In this document: positions 7,435-17,584 of the stretch, piece after piece | Numbering within the stretch: the stretch's first letter is position 1 | Layout: the number at the start of each line of letters is the position of its first letter | Assembly: GCA_963850915.1 (NCBI GenBank) | Contig: CAWKND010000005.1 | Location: 930,001-994,000 of the forward strand | Direction: 5' to 3' | DNA from: CAVTWH01 sp963850915 | GTDB lineage: Bacteria > Actinomycetota > Actinomycetes > Mycobacteriales > Micromonosporaceae | DNA length: 64,000 nucleotides | Notes under the pieces: model-generated | What the model saw: the letters and a program-made list of their open reading frames with translations, nothing else | The model's database searches: none | Told to the model about the DNA's origin: nothing | Program-made: the position numbers and the translations under genes

Positions 7435-9879
7435 CCGCCCTACCGATCGGGATCATTCCGGCCGAGGCTCTCACCCGGCCGGACGACGAGACCGGCTTCG
7501 GGATCCTGCGTACCCAGCGCGGCAACCTCCCGCTGCACCGGCTCGACGTACGCGCGAGCATCACCGCGCTGGTCGCCGGCGTGCACGTGGTGCAGGGGTT
7601 CCGCAACCCATACCCGGAGCCGCTGGAGGCGACGTACATCTTCCCGCTGCCACCGCGTGCCGCGCTCACCAAGCTCACCCTGACCGCCGCCGACCGTACC
7701 GTCGAGGCGCAGCTGCAGGAGCGCGGCGCCGCCCGGGAGGCGTACGACGAGGCCATCGCGGCCGGCCAGCGCGCGGCCATCGCAGAGGAGGAGCGGCCCG
7801 ACGTGTTCACCCTGCGGGTCGGCAACATCCTGCCTGGCGAGCAGGTCACCGTGGCACTGGAGTTGGCCCAGCCACTGGCTTTGGTGGACGGCGAGGCGGA
7901 GTTCCGGTTCCCGCTGGTGGTGGCGCCCCGCTACATCCCCGGTACCGCCATCGATGATGCGCAGGCCGGCGACGGGTACGCGGCGGACACCGACGCGGTA
8001 CCGGACGCGTCCCGGATCAGCCCGCCGGTACTGCTGCCCGGCTTCCCGAACCCGGTGGCGCTGTCCCTGCGCGCGCAGATCGAGCCGGCCGGGCTGGAAC
8101 TGCTCGGCGTGGACAGCAGCCTGCACGCGGTACGCGAACAGGAGGGCGGGCTGGAGATCCAGCCGGGGGAGCGGCTGGACCGGGACTTCATCCTGCGGCT
8201 GCGCTACGCGGGCGGGTCGGACGCGCTGCTGCTCGCCCCGGACGAGGACGGCGAGGGCGGTACCTTCCAGCTCATCGCGTACCCGCCCGAGCAGGCTGTC
8301 GCAGCCGCGCCCGCGTGACCTGGTACTGCTGCTGGACCGCTCGGGCAGCATGGGTGGCTGGAAGATGGTGGCCGCCCGCCGGGCCGCGGCGCGGATCGTG
8401 GACACGCTGCGGGATGACGACCGCTTCGCCGTACTCACCTTCGACCACACGGTGGAGCGCCCCGAGGGACTCCCCGCCGGACTGGTCCCGGCTGGCGACC
8501 GCAACCGGTACCGGGCCGTCGAGCACCTGTCCCGGGCCGACGCGCGCGGCGGTACCGAGCTGCTGCAGCCGCTGCGCGACGGGCTGGCACTGCTCACCGA
8601 CGCTACCCGCGACCGGGTACTGGTCCTGGTCACCGACGGGCAGGTCGGCAACGAGGACCAGATCCTGCGGGAGGTCGACGCGGCCCTGGCCGGCGTGCGG
8701 GTACACACCGTCGGCATCGACCAGGCGGTGAACGCCGGATTCCTGGGCCGGCTGGCGATTGCCGGTCGCGGGCGCTGTGAACTTGTCGAGTCGGAGGAGC
8801 GGCTGGACGCGGCGATGGAGCGCATCCACCGGCGGATCGGTTCGCCCGTGGTCACCGGCGTACAGCTGCGTGGCGAGGGACTCGACGGGGTGACCGGACT
8901 GGGCGACCTGTTCCCGGGGGTACCCCTGGTGGTGGCCGGGCGGTACGCGGGTCAGCCGGGCGCGCTGAGCCTGGCCGGGCGTACCCGGGACGACGCTGAG
9001 TGGTCGGCCGCGCCACAGCCGGCCGCCGTGCCGGGCTCCGCGGTCACGCCGCTCTGGGCCCGGGCACACCTGCGGGACCTGGAGGACCGCTACGCCGTTG
9101 CCGGGGACAGTGCACTGGAGAAGACGATTGTGGACACCTCACTGCGCTTCGGAGTGCTCTGCCGGTTCACCGCGTACCTCGCCGTGGACAGCCGGGTGGT
9201 CACCGACGGGGGTACCCCGCACCGGGTGGTACAGCCGGTGGAGCAGCCGGCCGGTTGGCAGCCGTCGGCAGCGCCGTCCGGGCCGCCGATGATGTCGCCG
9301 ATGGCGTTCGCGATGCCGGCCAGCTCACCGTTCCCCGGCCCGCCGGTCGGTGGCGCGCCCAGCCCGGGTGCGCCGCCGTCGCCACGGATGCGGCTCGGTC
9401 GCGCGGCCGACGCCCCGAAGCGCAAGGCCTCAGGCTCCGGCTTCGCGGGCGGCGCAGCGGTAGGCGGTGGCGCGGTGGGCGGCGCGGCGCCGAGTGCGTC
9501 GGTACAGCGCCACTTCGGCAGCGCCTTCCTGGAGAAGGAGGACGTGGTACCCGCCACCCAGCTGGTCCCGTTGCTGGCCGGTGAGCACGCTGCTCTGCTT
9601 GCCGCACAAGGGGAGCCGGCCGCGGACCGGCGGGACCTGCTGGACGATCTGGCCAGCCGGCTGGACGCGCTGTCCCGGGAGGCGGACGCCGGTGAGCAGC
9701 GGGTCGCACTGGTGGAGCTGGTGACGCTGCTGCGCGACGAGTCGGTACCGCTGGACGCGCGCTGGAGTCAGGCGCTGGCGGTACTCGCCGAACTGATCGC
9801 CGGCGCGCCGCAAGCGTCGCAGCGCCCGACGGAGCAGCCGCGCGCCCGGCGGGCGGGCTTCTGGAAGCGCGACGCGTAG
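7431..9879 (+). pseudogene. VIT domain / von Willebrand factor A domain protein, frameshifted
   Basis: Residues from 7431 encode a VIT domain (inter-alpha-trypsin inhibitor type: FRNPYPEPLEATYIFPLP, then the LRVGNILPGEQV segment). This frame ends at a TGA at 8316-8318 after YPPEQAVAAAPA. The frame one base further on continues without a gap into a vWA domain with the MIDAS motif DRSGSMGG near 8335-8358 and later VLVLVTDGQVGNED. It then has a Gly/Pro/Ala-rich tail ending at 9879. Family members are single polypeptides, so a +1 shift near 8300-8320 has split the gene. Genuine decay, programmed shifting or a sequencing indel cannot be separated by reading. The intact protein would likely act in protein-protein adhesion or complex assembly. 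Confidence 0.75.
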
Positions 9880-9892
9880 GACGGACAGGTGG

Positions 9893-11053
9893 TCAGGCTG
9901 CGGATGTCTCCGGCATCCGCAGCACCCACCGGTACGCCTGCACCAGGCCGGTGTCGAAGCCGGCGGCCGAGCCCCACAGGAACAGCCGGAAACGCCGGTA
10001 CAGCGGGTCACCCCAGCGCTTGACCACCTCGTCGCGGGCGCCGTCCAGCCGCTGCGCCCAGCGCTTGCAGGTCAGGTAGTAGTTGTGCCGGTCGTCGTCC
10101 ACGCTGATCAGCTCGAACGGCGACCGGGCCACCTCGTGCAGGTACTGGTGCAGCAGCAGCGGCGAGGAGCCACCCGGGTAGACGTAGCGGCTCATGAACG
10201 TCGACACCCGGTGCTTGGCCCGCATCGCCAGCGCGTCCAGGTAGACCCCGCCGCCCGGCTTCACCAGCTCGGCGTACTTCTTCAGGGTGGTGCGGTAGTC
10301 GGGCAGGTGCTCGGTGACGCCCATGTTGACGATCGCGTCGAACTTGCGCGGCGAGGTGTACCCGAAGATGTGCTGGCGTACCACCCGGGCCGGCAACTGC
10401 TCCCGCTCGATCAGCCCGTTGAGGTAGCGCTCCGACTCGACCGACAGCGTGGTGGTGGTGACCTCGATGCCCTGCCGCCCGGCGTACTCGGTGAAGGCGC
10501 CCCAGCCGCCGCCCACCTCCAGTACGTGGTCGCCCGGCTTCAGCCCCAGCGCGTCCACCGCGATCTGCATCTTGCGGGTCATCGCGTCTTCCAGCGGCTC
10601 GTCGTCGTAGGCGAAGACACCCTCCGTGTAGCAGCGGTGCCGGTTGTCCAGGAAGGTCAGGAAGAACTCGGAGTCCTCGTCGTAGTGGTGCGAGATGGAC
10701 TTGCGGTCGTGCTCCTTGCGCCCCTGGATGAGCGCGGGCGCGAACCGGGAGACCCAGGCCACCGGGTGGATGTCGCGGAAGAACTTGCGCATCTTCAGCG
10801 CCACCGCGAGGTCGCCGTCGACGTCCAGCCACCCTTCCAGGTAGGCCACGGCGACACCGAACTGGTCGAGGCTGGCCAGCGCGCGGGCCCCCCGGCCGTC
10901 CTTGACGGTGATGGTGAATTCCGGGGTACCGGTGCCGAAGGCGAACGCGGGTGCTCCCGGAGCCGGCGCGACGGCGAACGGGATCGCCGGGCGAGAGGCG
11001 AAGAACTCACGGTACCGGCGCTGCAGCGCCGAGATCATCTGCTGGGCTGACAC
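9893..11053 (-). CDS. Cyclopropane-fatty-acyl-phospholipid synthase-like methyltransferase
   Basis: The 386-residue protein belongs to the Cfa/mycolic-acid cyclopropane synthase group, which transfers a methyl(ene) from S-adenosylmethionine to unsaturated acyl chains of membrane lipids. Visible features are the pre-domain with SISHHYDEDSEFFLTFLD near 119-136, SAM motif I VLEVGGGWG at 177-185 and MGVTEHLP with the catalytic-region YVYPGG further on. The ATG at 11053 has a family-like N-terminus, SAQQMISALQRRYREFFASRP. It converges on the VIT/vWA gene, 13 bp apart, and is divergent from the membrane phosphodiesterase gene. Confidence 0.85.
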   Translation of the reverse strand: MSAQQMISALQRRYREFFASRPAIPFAVAPAPGAPAFAFGTGTPEFTITVKDGRGARALASLDQFGVAVAYLEGWLDVDGDLAVALKMRKFFRDIHPVAWVSRFAPALIQGRKEHDRKSISHHYDEDSEFFLTFLDNRHRCYTEGVFAYDDEPLEDAMTRKMQIAVDALGLKPGDHVLEVGGGWGAFTEYAGRQGIEVTTTTLSVESERYLNGLIEREQLPARVVRQHIFGYTSPRKFDAIVNMGVTEHLPDYRTTLKKYAELVKPGGGVYLDALAMRAKHRVSTFMSRYVYPGGSSPLLLHQYLHEVARSPFELISVDDDRHNYYLTCKRWAQRLDGARDEVVKRWGDPLYRRFRLFLWGSAAGFDTGLVQAYRWVLRMPETSAA

Positions 11054-11235
11054 GCGCTCAATCTAACCTCCCGCCTGCCCGTTCGCGCGATGTCCGGCGC
11101 ACCGATCTTCCAGCCTGTCCGGCGGCCCGCGGTCGGGTCCGCCGTGACTGAGGCGGGTCTCAATGGCTGACGCGGGACCGGTGTGGAAGCCTGGACACAG
11201 AGCCCGCGCCGTACGCGTCGGGCAAGGGGGTACGG

Positions 11236-13650
11236 GTGCGGGCACTGACTGCGGTACTGCGTCGGCAGGTACGGCTGGGAGTGCGTACCCTGCGCGACTG
11301 GCGGTTGACCGTCGCCTGGGCCCGTTCGCTGGCGCGCAGCTTCCTCACCTCGTTCCTGGTACTGGCGGCCACCTTCTGGCTGCTGCCCGCCGTCACCGCC
11401 ACCGGTGGCCCGTGGGCGCTGGTACTCCTCGTGGTACTCGCGGCGCTCGTCGGCATGCTGCTGCGGCCGCTGCTGGTGGCGCTCGCGGTGGCCCTCGGCG
11501 GGGTGGTCGCACTGATCCTCGGGGTCTGCCTGCAGGCCCTGGTCATGTACATCGCGCTGCGCCTGGACCCGGGGGTCACCGTGCACGGCGGGGTGTTCTC
11601 CGCCGCCGGCGTCGCCTGGCTGGCCGCCGCACTGGCCGCCCTGGTCAACTGGCTGGCCGACGCCGGCTCCGAGGACGTCTTCCTCGGCCAGGTACGCCGC
11701 CGGATGGCGCGCAGCGCGTTCCCGGCCCCGGAAACAGCACGTGACCCGGGAATGTTGATCATCCAGCTGGACGGGCTGGCCGCCCCGCTGCTGCGCTGGG
11801 CGGTACAGACCGGCAACCTGCCCAACCTGCGGCGCTGGCTGCACGGCGACCCGTTCCAGCCGACCGACCGCCGGTGGATCAACCCGGCCAAGCCCCGGCA
11901 CCCGGCCGGCCCCGCCTCGCACCGCTTCGCCACCTGGCACACCGGCCTGCCCTCCACCACACCAGCTGGCCAGGCCGGCCTGCTCTACGGCGACACCAGC
12001 CAGGTACCCGGGTTCCGTTGGTACGAGAAGGAGAGCGGTCGACTGCTGGTCACCAACCGGCCCCGGGACGCGGCGATCCTGGAGCAGCGCCTGGCTACCG
12101 GGCACGGGCTGCTGGCCGACGACGGGGTCAGCATCTCCAACATGTTCTCCGGCGACGCGCCACTCGGCCTGCTCAACGTGAGCAGCGCGACGCTGCCCGG
12201 CCGGTCGGTACGCGGGTACGCCAGCTTCATGCTCAACCCGTACGGCCTGGCCCGCACCATCGTGCTGTCGGTCGGCGAGATGCTCAAAGAGCTGCAGCAG
12301 GCGCGCCGGCAGAAGCGCCGCAACGTCTACCCCCGGGTGTCCCGGTTCGGCTCCTACGTGCTGCTGCGCGCGGTGAGCAACATCCTGCTGCGGGACCTGA
12401 ACGTGGCGCTGATCGCCGAACAGATGGCGCGCGGCGCAAAGGTGATCTTCTGCGATTTCGTCGACTACGACGAGGTGGCGCACCACGCCGGCCCGGCCCG
12501 GCCGGAGGCGATGCAGACCCTGGAGGGGCTTGACCGGGTACTCGGCACACTGCACCGGATCAGCGGCGACGCGGGCCGGGCGTACGAGCTCGTGGTGCTC
12601 TCCGATCACGGACAGAGCCAGGGCGCGCCGTTCCAGCAGCGGCACGGTGAGCGGCTGGAGGCGGTGGTACAGCGGCTCTCTTCCGGGGACTCGTCGGCCG
12701 CCGCGACCGGCGAGGTGGAGAGCTGGGGGCCGGTCAACACGCTGCTCGCCGGCCTGGCCGGCGGCCGGGGCGTGACCGGAGCGGCGACCCGCGCCTACAT
12801 CCGCGGCCGGGGCAGGGACGACATGACGCTCGGCCCCGCCAGCCGGGAGGAGCGCGCCGTCGGGGCGCGGCCCGAGGTGGTCGTCGTGGCCGCCGGAAAC
12901 CTGGCGATGGTGTACATCACCGACGAGCCGCGCCGGTTCACCCTGGACGAGATCCTGACCCGGTACCCCGATCTGGTACCTGGCCTCGCCAGCCACCCGG
13001 GCATCGGAGTGGTGGTGGTACGCACGGTCGACCATGGTCCGGTGGCGATCGGGCCGGCCGGCAGTCACCGGCTGGCCGACGGCGTAATCGACGGCGTGGA
13101 CCCGGTGCTGCCCTACGGTCCTTACGCGGCAAGGGATCTCCTCGCCCACCAGCAGCTGGCCAACGTGGGCGACCTGGTGTTGATCAGCGCGTACGACCCG
13201 GTGACCGAGGAGGTGGCCGCCTTCGAGGAGCTGGTCGGCTGCCACGGTGGGCTGGGCGGTTGGCAGACCGAGGCGGTACTGGTCTACCCGGCGCGCTTCA
13301 CGCTGCGGGAGAAGGACCTGGTCGGGCCGGACGCGGTACACCGGGAACTGGTCGGCTGGCTGGTCGAGCTGGGGCTGCGTACCGGGGTCAATGCCGCCGA
13401 CAAGTCAGCCGCCGACAAGTCAGCCGCCGACGAGTCAGCCGCCGACGGGTCAGCCGCCGACGGGTCAACGGCTGATCGGTCAGCTGCTGACGGCCTCGGC
13501 CTCGGCCACGGCCCGGCGCTCGCGGCGGCGGCGCAGCCAGCCGGCCACCTGGGTGAGCAGCAGGATCAGTACGACGGCGGCGACGATGCCCTCCCAGGGC
13601 TCGGGGAAGATCGCACCGCCGAGCAGGCCGATCGCGGCGTACACCGCTGA
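11236..13650 (+). CDS. Membrane protein: holin-like N-terminus fused to type I phosphodiesterase/alkaline-phosphatase domain
   Basis: The 804-residue protein begins with hydrophobic segments between residues about 35 and 140, typical of the phage_holin_4 superfamily fold. A phosphodiesterase/nucleotide pyrophosphatase domain of the alkaline phosphatase superfamily spans about 165-690. Metal-site elements are LIIQLDGLA (Asp179), the STTPAGQ nucleophile region, DFVDYDEVAHH and VLSDHGQSQG. It probably hydrolyses a phosphodiester outside the membrane; the substrate is unknown. The GTG start has AAGGGGG upstream. The last 90 residues are unusual: they read through a 15-bp repeat (AADKS/AADGS units) and then antisense through the 3' end of the convergent DedA gene, so the original stop was probably lost. 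Confidence 0.75.
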   Translation: MRALTAVLRRQVRLGVRTLRDWRLTVAWARSLARSFLTSFLVLAATFWLLPAVTATGGPWALVLLVVLAALVGMLLRPLLVALAVALGGVVALILGVCLQALVMYIALRLDPGVTVHGGVFSAAGVAWLAAALAALVNWLADAGSEDVFLGQVRRRMARSAFPAPETARDPGMLIIQLDGLAAPLLRWAVQTGNLPNLRRWLHGDPFQPTDRRWINPAKPRHPAGPASHRFATWHTGLPSTTPAGQAGLLYGDTSQVPGFRWYEKESGRLLVTNRPRDAAILEQRLATGHGLLADDGVSISNMFSGDAPLGLLNVSSATLPGRSVRGYASFMLNPYGLARTIVLSVGEMLKELQQARRQKRRNVYPRVSRFGSYVLLRAVSNILLRDLNVALIAEQMARGAKVIFCDFVDYDEVAHHAGPARPEAMQTLEGLDRVLGTLHRISGDAGRAYELVVLSDHGQSQGAPFQQRHGERLEAVVQRLSSGDSSAAATGEVESWGPVNTLLAGLAGGRGVTGAATRAYIRGRGRDDMTLGPASREERAVGARPEVVVVAAGNLAMVYITDEPRRFTLDEILTRYPDLVPGLASHPGIGVVVVRTVDHGPVAIGPAGSHRLADGVIDGVDPVLPYGPYAARDLLAHQQLANVGDLVLISAYDPVTEEVAAFEELVGCHGGLGGWQTEAVLVYPARFTLREKDLVGPDAVHRELVGWLVELGLRTGVNAADKSAADKSAADESAADGSAADGSTADRSAADGLGLGHGPALAAAAQPAGHLGEQQDQYDGGDDALPGLGEDRTAEQADRGVHR
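13393..13497. repeat. 15-bp tandem repeat, about 7 units, spanning two convergent gene ends
   Basis: Units of GCCGCCGACAAGTCA and close variants run from 13393, 15 bp each, with the last two degenerate. On the plus strand they encode AADKS, AADES and AADGS in the phosphodiesterase tail. On the minus strand each TCA is a TGA in the frame of the DedA gene, whose actual stop (13480-13482) lies in unit six. The following units would therefore serve as back-up stops. Confidence 0.9.
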
Positions 13651-14082
13651 CCACAGCAGGCAGGCGTACGCGTTGGCCACCGCGAAGCGCCGCCAGCCCA
13701 CGCCGAGTACGGCCGCGGCCAGCAGTACCGGGACCCGCCCGGCCGGTACCAGCCGGGACACCAGCAGTACCGGTACCGGGTTGGCGTTCAGCCGCTGTGC
13801 CAACGGCTCCAGCTTCTGCCCGGTCTCCTTGGTCAGCCGCAGCTTGTTGGCCAGCGCCACGCCGCCTGACCGGCAGATCCAGTAGGTGCCGGCGTCACCG
13901 AGGTAGGCGCCGATCGCACCGGCGAGCACGATGATGACCACGGTGAACGACTCGCGGTGCACCGCCACCACCGCGGCTGCGCTGACCGCGGCACCGGTGG
14001 GCAGGATCGGGATGGCAGAGCCGAGGGCGACGAGGAGAAGCAGTGATCCGGCGGCCGCGAGCGCGGTGCCCAGCGTGTTCAC
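13480..14082 (-). CDS. DedA/SNARE-associated family membrane protein
   Basis: A 200-residue polytopic membrane protein of the DedA (VTT/SNARE-associated Golgi) family, linked in other bacteria to lipid-carrier or phospholipid flipping. It has hydrophobic segments at about 5-25, 30-65, 115-135, 140-160 and 165-185. The family region GAYLGDAGTYWICRSGG lies near 60, with a basic LVSRLVPAGRVPVLLAAA motif near 107-124. The GTG at 14082 overlaps the TGA of the preceding hydrolase gene (GTGA), so they form an operon. The stop is inside a 15-bp repeat shared with the convergent phosphodiesterase gene. Confidence 0.8.
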   Translation of the reverse strand: MNTLGTALAAAGSLLLLVALGSAIPILPTGAAVSAAAVVAVHRESFTVVIIVLAGAIGAYLGDAGTYWICRSGGVALANKLRLTKETGQKLEPLAQRLNANPVPVLLVSRLVPAGRVPVLLAAAVLGVGWRRFAVANAYACLLWSAVYAAIGLLGGAIFPEPWEGIVAAVVLILLLTQVAGWLRRRRERRAVAEAEAVSS

Positions 14083-14841
14083 GGCACCGTCGCGGGGCGT
14101 ACGGTCAGCGACTCGCCGTGGTTGAGCACGTGCACGATGGTATTCGGGCTGACCGACTTCGCGTGTTCGGCGAAGCGCCTGCCCGGCTCGTGGAACAGCT
14201 CGGGGCGGACAGCGTCCAGCCCGAACGGCCACAGCGTCCCGTAGTGCACCGGAACCGCTGAGGTGGCAGCGCACCGGCGGACCGCCTCGGCGGCGCGCGC
14301 CGGATCGAGGTGTCCCGGGCCGAGCGAGGGTCCCCAGCCGCCGACCGGCAGCAGCGCCAGGTCGAGCTGCCCGAGGTCGGTCATCCCGGCGAAGAGGTCG
14401 GTGTCGCCGGCGAACCAGACGCTCTGCTGCCCCTCGATCACGTACCCGACCGCCGTGGCGCGATGGCGTGACCAGGGATGGCGCAGGTCGGTGTGGTTGG
14501 CCGGCACGGCCCGCACGCGCAGGTCACCGACGGTGATCTCGGCACCGGGGGAGAGTTCGTGGCAGACCCGGCGGTGGCCCAGGGTGCGCCGGACGAAGGC
14601 GCCGGCACCGTGCGGCACGATCAACGGCACGCCGGGCAGCGAGCGCAGCGAGCCGACGTCGAAGTGGTCGCTGTGCAGGTGCGAGATCGAGCACGGCATC
14701 GGGGGTACCGCCGAGCTGCGGGCGCTCGCCCCGCCGCCGGCGCAGGTGCGCCACCCGGTTGCGCAGGAGTGGATCGGTCAGCAGCCGGGTACCCGCATCC
14801 TCGATGCTCACCGTCGCGTGCCCCCACCAGGTCACCCGCAT
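14079..14841 (-). pseudogene. Metallo-beta-lactamase-fold hydrolase (UlaG-like), frameshifted
   Basis: The frame from the ATG at 14841 reads MRVTWWGHATVSIEDAG, then LLTDPLL, a typical UlaG/Zn-hydrolase start, up to GTPDAVL near 14692. The next frame then supplies the metal site, SISHLHSDHFDVGSL (HxHxDH), FAGDTDLF and VHYGTLWPF to the stop at 14079. Removing one C from GTGCTCGATC (within 14682-14694) would restore a single 253-residue hydrolase, so the gene carries a net +1 shift. AGAGGGGGGG precedes the ATG. An ORF starting at 14699 is unlikely to be a real independent gene, because it would lack the first strand of the fold. Confidence 0.75.
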
Positions 14842-15044
14842 GCCGGTACCCCCCCTCTGAATTTGATCTTTTGAACCGCCCCCGCCTTGACGATACCCAC
14901 GGAGGTGCCCGGTCGTCGCGCCGCGCCGTGCGGTTAGCATCTGCTGGAGCCGTTCTGTCCGTTCCGCGGTTCGGTCCGTCCCGCGGCCTTCCCGTCCAGC
15001 AGCATCTCCCAGTCCAACAGTGATCAAGTCCCGAGGAGCACATC

Positions 15045-17066
15045 GTGTCCGCAGTTGCCGCATCCCGCGCCGTGGTCGACCCCGTCGTGGTCCCCGCCGG
15101 GACGACGGCCGGGGCGGCGGTGGCCGCCGCCGGACTGCCCGGCACCGGGCCGAAGGCCGTCGTGGTGGTACGCGACGGCGCCGGCCGGCTGCGTGACCTG
15201 GAGTGGAGCCCGGCGGCGGACACCGAGGTCACCCCGGTGGCGCTGGACAGCCCGGACGGCCTGAACGTGCTGCGGCACAGTACCGCGCACGTGCTCGCGC
15301 AGGCGGTGCAGGACATCTTCCCGGAGGCCAAGCTCGGTATCGGGCCGCCCATCGAGAACGGCTTCTACTACGACTTCCAGGTACCCCGGCCGTTCCAGCC
15401 GGAGGACCTGGACAAGGTCGAGAAGAAGATGCAGGAGATCATCAAGTCCGGCCAGACCTTCCACCGGCGCCGCTTCGACTCGCTGGACGCGGCCCGGGCA
15501 GAGCTGGCCGGCGAGCCGTTCAAGCTGGAGTTGGTCGACATCAAGGGGGATGTCGACGACGCCGAGGTGATGGAGGTGGGCGGCGGCGAGCTGACCATCT
15601 ACGACAACCTCGACAAGGACGGCAAGCGGCAGTGGGGCGACCTGTGCCGTGGCCCGCACCTGCCCAGTACCCGGCTGATCGGCGCCTTCAAGCTGATGCG
15701 CTCGGCCGCCGCGTACTGGCGTGGATCCGAGAAGAACCCGCAGTTGCAGCGCGTCTACGGCACCGCGTGGCCGACCCGCGACCAGCTGAAGGACTACCTG
15801 AAGCTGCTGGAGGAGGCGGCCCGGCGCGACCACCGCAAGCTCGGCGCCGAGCTGGACCTGTTCAGCTTCCCCGACGAGATCGGCTCCGGGCTGGCCGTCT
15901 TCCATCCCAAGGGCGGCATCCTGCGGCGGGAGATGGAGAACTACTCGCGGCTGAAGCACGAGCAGGCCGGGTACTCGTTCGTGAACACCCCGCACATCTC
16001 CAAGTCCAACCTGTTCGAGACCTCGGGCCACCTGCCGTACTACGCCGAGACGATGTTCCCGCCGATGGAGATGGAGGGCGCGGAGTACTACCTCAAGGCG
16101 ATGAACTGCCCGATGCACAACCTGATCTTCCGGGCCCGCGGCCGGTCGTACCGGGAGCTGCCGCTGCGCCTGTTCGAGTTCGGCAGCGTGTACCGGTACG
16201 AGAAGTCGGGCGTGGTGCATGGCCTGACCCGGGTACGCGGGATGACCCAGGACGACTCACACATCTACTGCACCAAGCAGCAGATGCCGGGGGAGTTGCG
16301 CAACCTGCTCACCTTCGTCCTCGACCTGCTGCGCGACTTCGGGCTGGACGACTTCTACCTGGAGCTGTCCACCCGGGACGACTCGCCGAAGTTCATCGGC
16401 GAGCCGGCCCAGTGGGAGGAGGCGACCGAGGCGCTGCGGCACGCGGCCACCGAGTCCGGCCTGGAGCTGGTACCCGACCCGGGCGGCGCGGCCTTCTATG
16501 GCCCGAAGATCTCCGTGCAGGCCAAGGACGCCATCGGTCGTACCTGGCAGATGTCCACCATCCAGGTCGACTTCAACCAGCCGGCCCGGTTCGGCCTGGA
16601 GTTCCAGGGCGAGGCCGGCCGGGAGCAGCCGGTCATGATCCACCGGGCGCTGTTCGGCTCGATCGAGCGCTTCGTCGGCCTGCTCACCGAGCACTACGCC
16701 GGTGCCTTCCCGGCCTGGCTGGCGCCTGTCCAGGTGATCGGCATCCCGATCCGCGAGGACCACACCGGCTACCTGGCCGACTTCGTCGCGCGGCTGCGTA
16801 CCGAGGGCATCCGGGCCGAGGTGGACACCTCCGACGACCGGATGCAGAAGAAGATCCGGACGGCGCAGCAGCAGAAGATCCCGTTCATGGCCATCGCCGG
16901 GGACGACGACGTGGCCGGTGGCACGGTCTCCTTCCGCTACCGGGACGGTTCGCAGCGCAACGGGGTACCCCTCGACGAGGCGGTGGCCCACGTGGTGGAG
17001 GTCGTCCGGTCGCGTACCAACGCCGGCCCGTCCGCCGCTCCCGCCGAGGCCCCGGTCGCCGGCTAG
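15045..17066 (+). CDS. thrS: Threonyl-tRNA synthetase
   Basis: The 673-residue class II synthetase charges tRNA-Thr. After a weak N-terminal TGS-like region come the editing domain (HSTAHVLAQAVQDIFPEAKLG near 84-104, later RGPHLPSTRLIGAFKL), the catalytic core with MNCPMHNL (zinc Cys and His), GSVYRYEKSGVVHGLTRVRGMTQDDSH, HRALFGSIERFVG, and an anticodon-binding domain from about 560. The GTG at 15045 has GAGGAG at 15033-15038. A -10-like TAGCAT at 14935-14940 would give a leader of about 100 nt. The next plus-strand gene is the HIT gene, as in mycobacteria, but a minus-strand MerR gene is interposed. Confidence 0.95.
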   Translation: MSAVAASRAVVDPVVVPAGTTAGAAVAAAGLPGTGPKAVVVVRDGAGRLRDLEWSPAADTEVTPVALDSPDGLNVLRHSTAHVLAQAVQDIFPEAKLGIGPPIENGFYYDFQVPRPFQPEDLDKVEKKMQEIIKSGQTFHRRRFDSLDAARAELAGEPFKLELVDIKGDVDDAEVMEVGGGELTIYDNLDKDGKRQWGDLCRGPHLPSTRLIGAFKLMRSAAAYWRGSEKNPQLQRVYGTAWPTRDQLKDYLKLLEEAARRDHRKLGAELDLFSFPDEIGSGLAVFHPKGGILRREMENYSRLKHEQAGYSFVNTPHISKSNLFETSGHLPYYAETMFPPMEMEGAEYYLKAMNCPMHNLIFRARGRSYRELPLRLFEFGSVYRYEKSGVVHGLTRVRGMTQDDSHIYCTKQQMPGELRNLLTFVLDLLRDFGLDDFYLELSTRDDSPKFIGEPAQWEEATEALRHAATESGLELVPDPGGAAFYGPKISVQAKDAIGRTWQMSTIQVDFNQPARFGLEFQGEAGREQPVMIHRALFGSIERFVGLLTEHYAGAFPAWLAPVQVIGIPIREDHTGYLADFVARLRTEGIRAEVDTSDDRMQKKIRTAQQQKIPFMAIAGDDDVAGGTVSFRYRDGSQRNGVPLDEAVAHVVEVVRSRTNAGPSAAPAEAPVAG

Positions 17067-17584
17067 GCGGCCAACTGGGCTCAGTCGGCGAGCTGGGCCA
17101 GGTCGGGCAGGAGCAGGGCGCGCTCCTCGGCGTCGGTGATCTGCGCCGCCGCCTCGTGCGCCAGTGCGAGGTGGCGCGCCCGCTCGTCGGCGTTACCGGC
17201 GACCTGGTATCCGCGGGCGATCGCCTCGTGGGCGTACGCCCGGTCGAACGGCGCCAACCCGTGCTCCTCGACCAGTGCCAGGTACCGCTGCCCGTGGTGC
17301 AGGGCCGGTTCGGCGCGTCCGAGTACGGCGTAGACCCGGGCGCACTGCCACTCGCCGCGCCCCCAGTGCACCGGCTTGCCGACCACGCCCCAGTGGTACC
17401 GGCTGGCATGCGCGCCGTGCAGCATCGCATCGTCCTCGGCGACACTGCGCCGAGGGCGCTCCAGCAGGTCCCAGACCCCGTTGAAGAGCCGGGCCGCGAG
17501 CCGCCGTTCGTCGTCCGGCTCCAGCGCGGCCGTGCTCAGCGGGCTACGGTCCGGCGGCCCGTCCGGGTGCTCGTGCGAGTGCCC

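Noticed and set aside
8316..8318. Selenocysteine or stop readthrough joining VIT and vWA
   Set aside because: The vWA part is in a different frame, so readthrough of the TGA would not produce it.
11035..13341. A 768-codon open frame on the minus strand opposite the phosphodiesterase
   Set aside because: Its product is Arg/Gln/His-rich with no recognisable domain, and it mirrors the third-position GC of the real plus-strand gene. The plus strand has clear phosphodiesterase motifs.
14842..15044. T-box or other riboswitch before thrS
   Set aside because: No T-box consensus or specifier hairpin was found. Actinobacterial T-boxes are mainly known for ileS.
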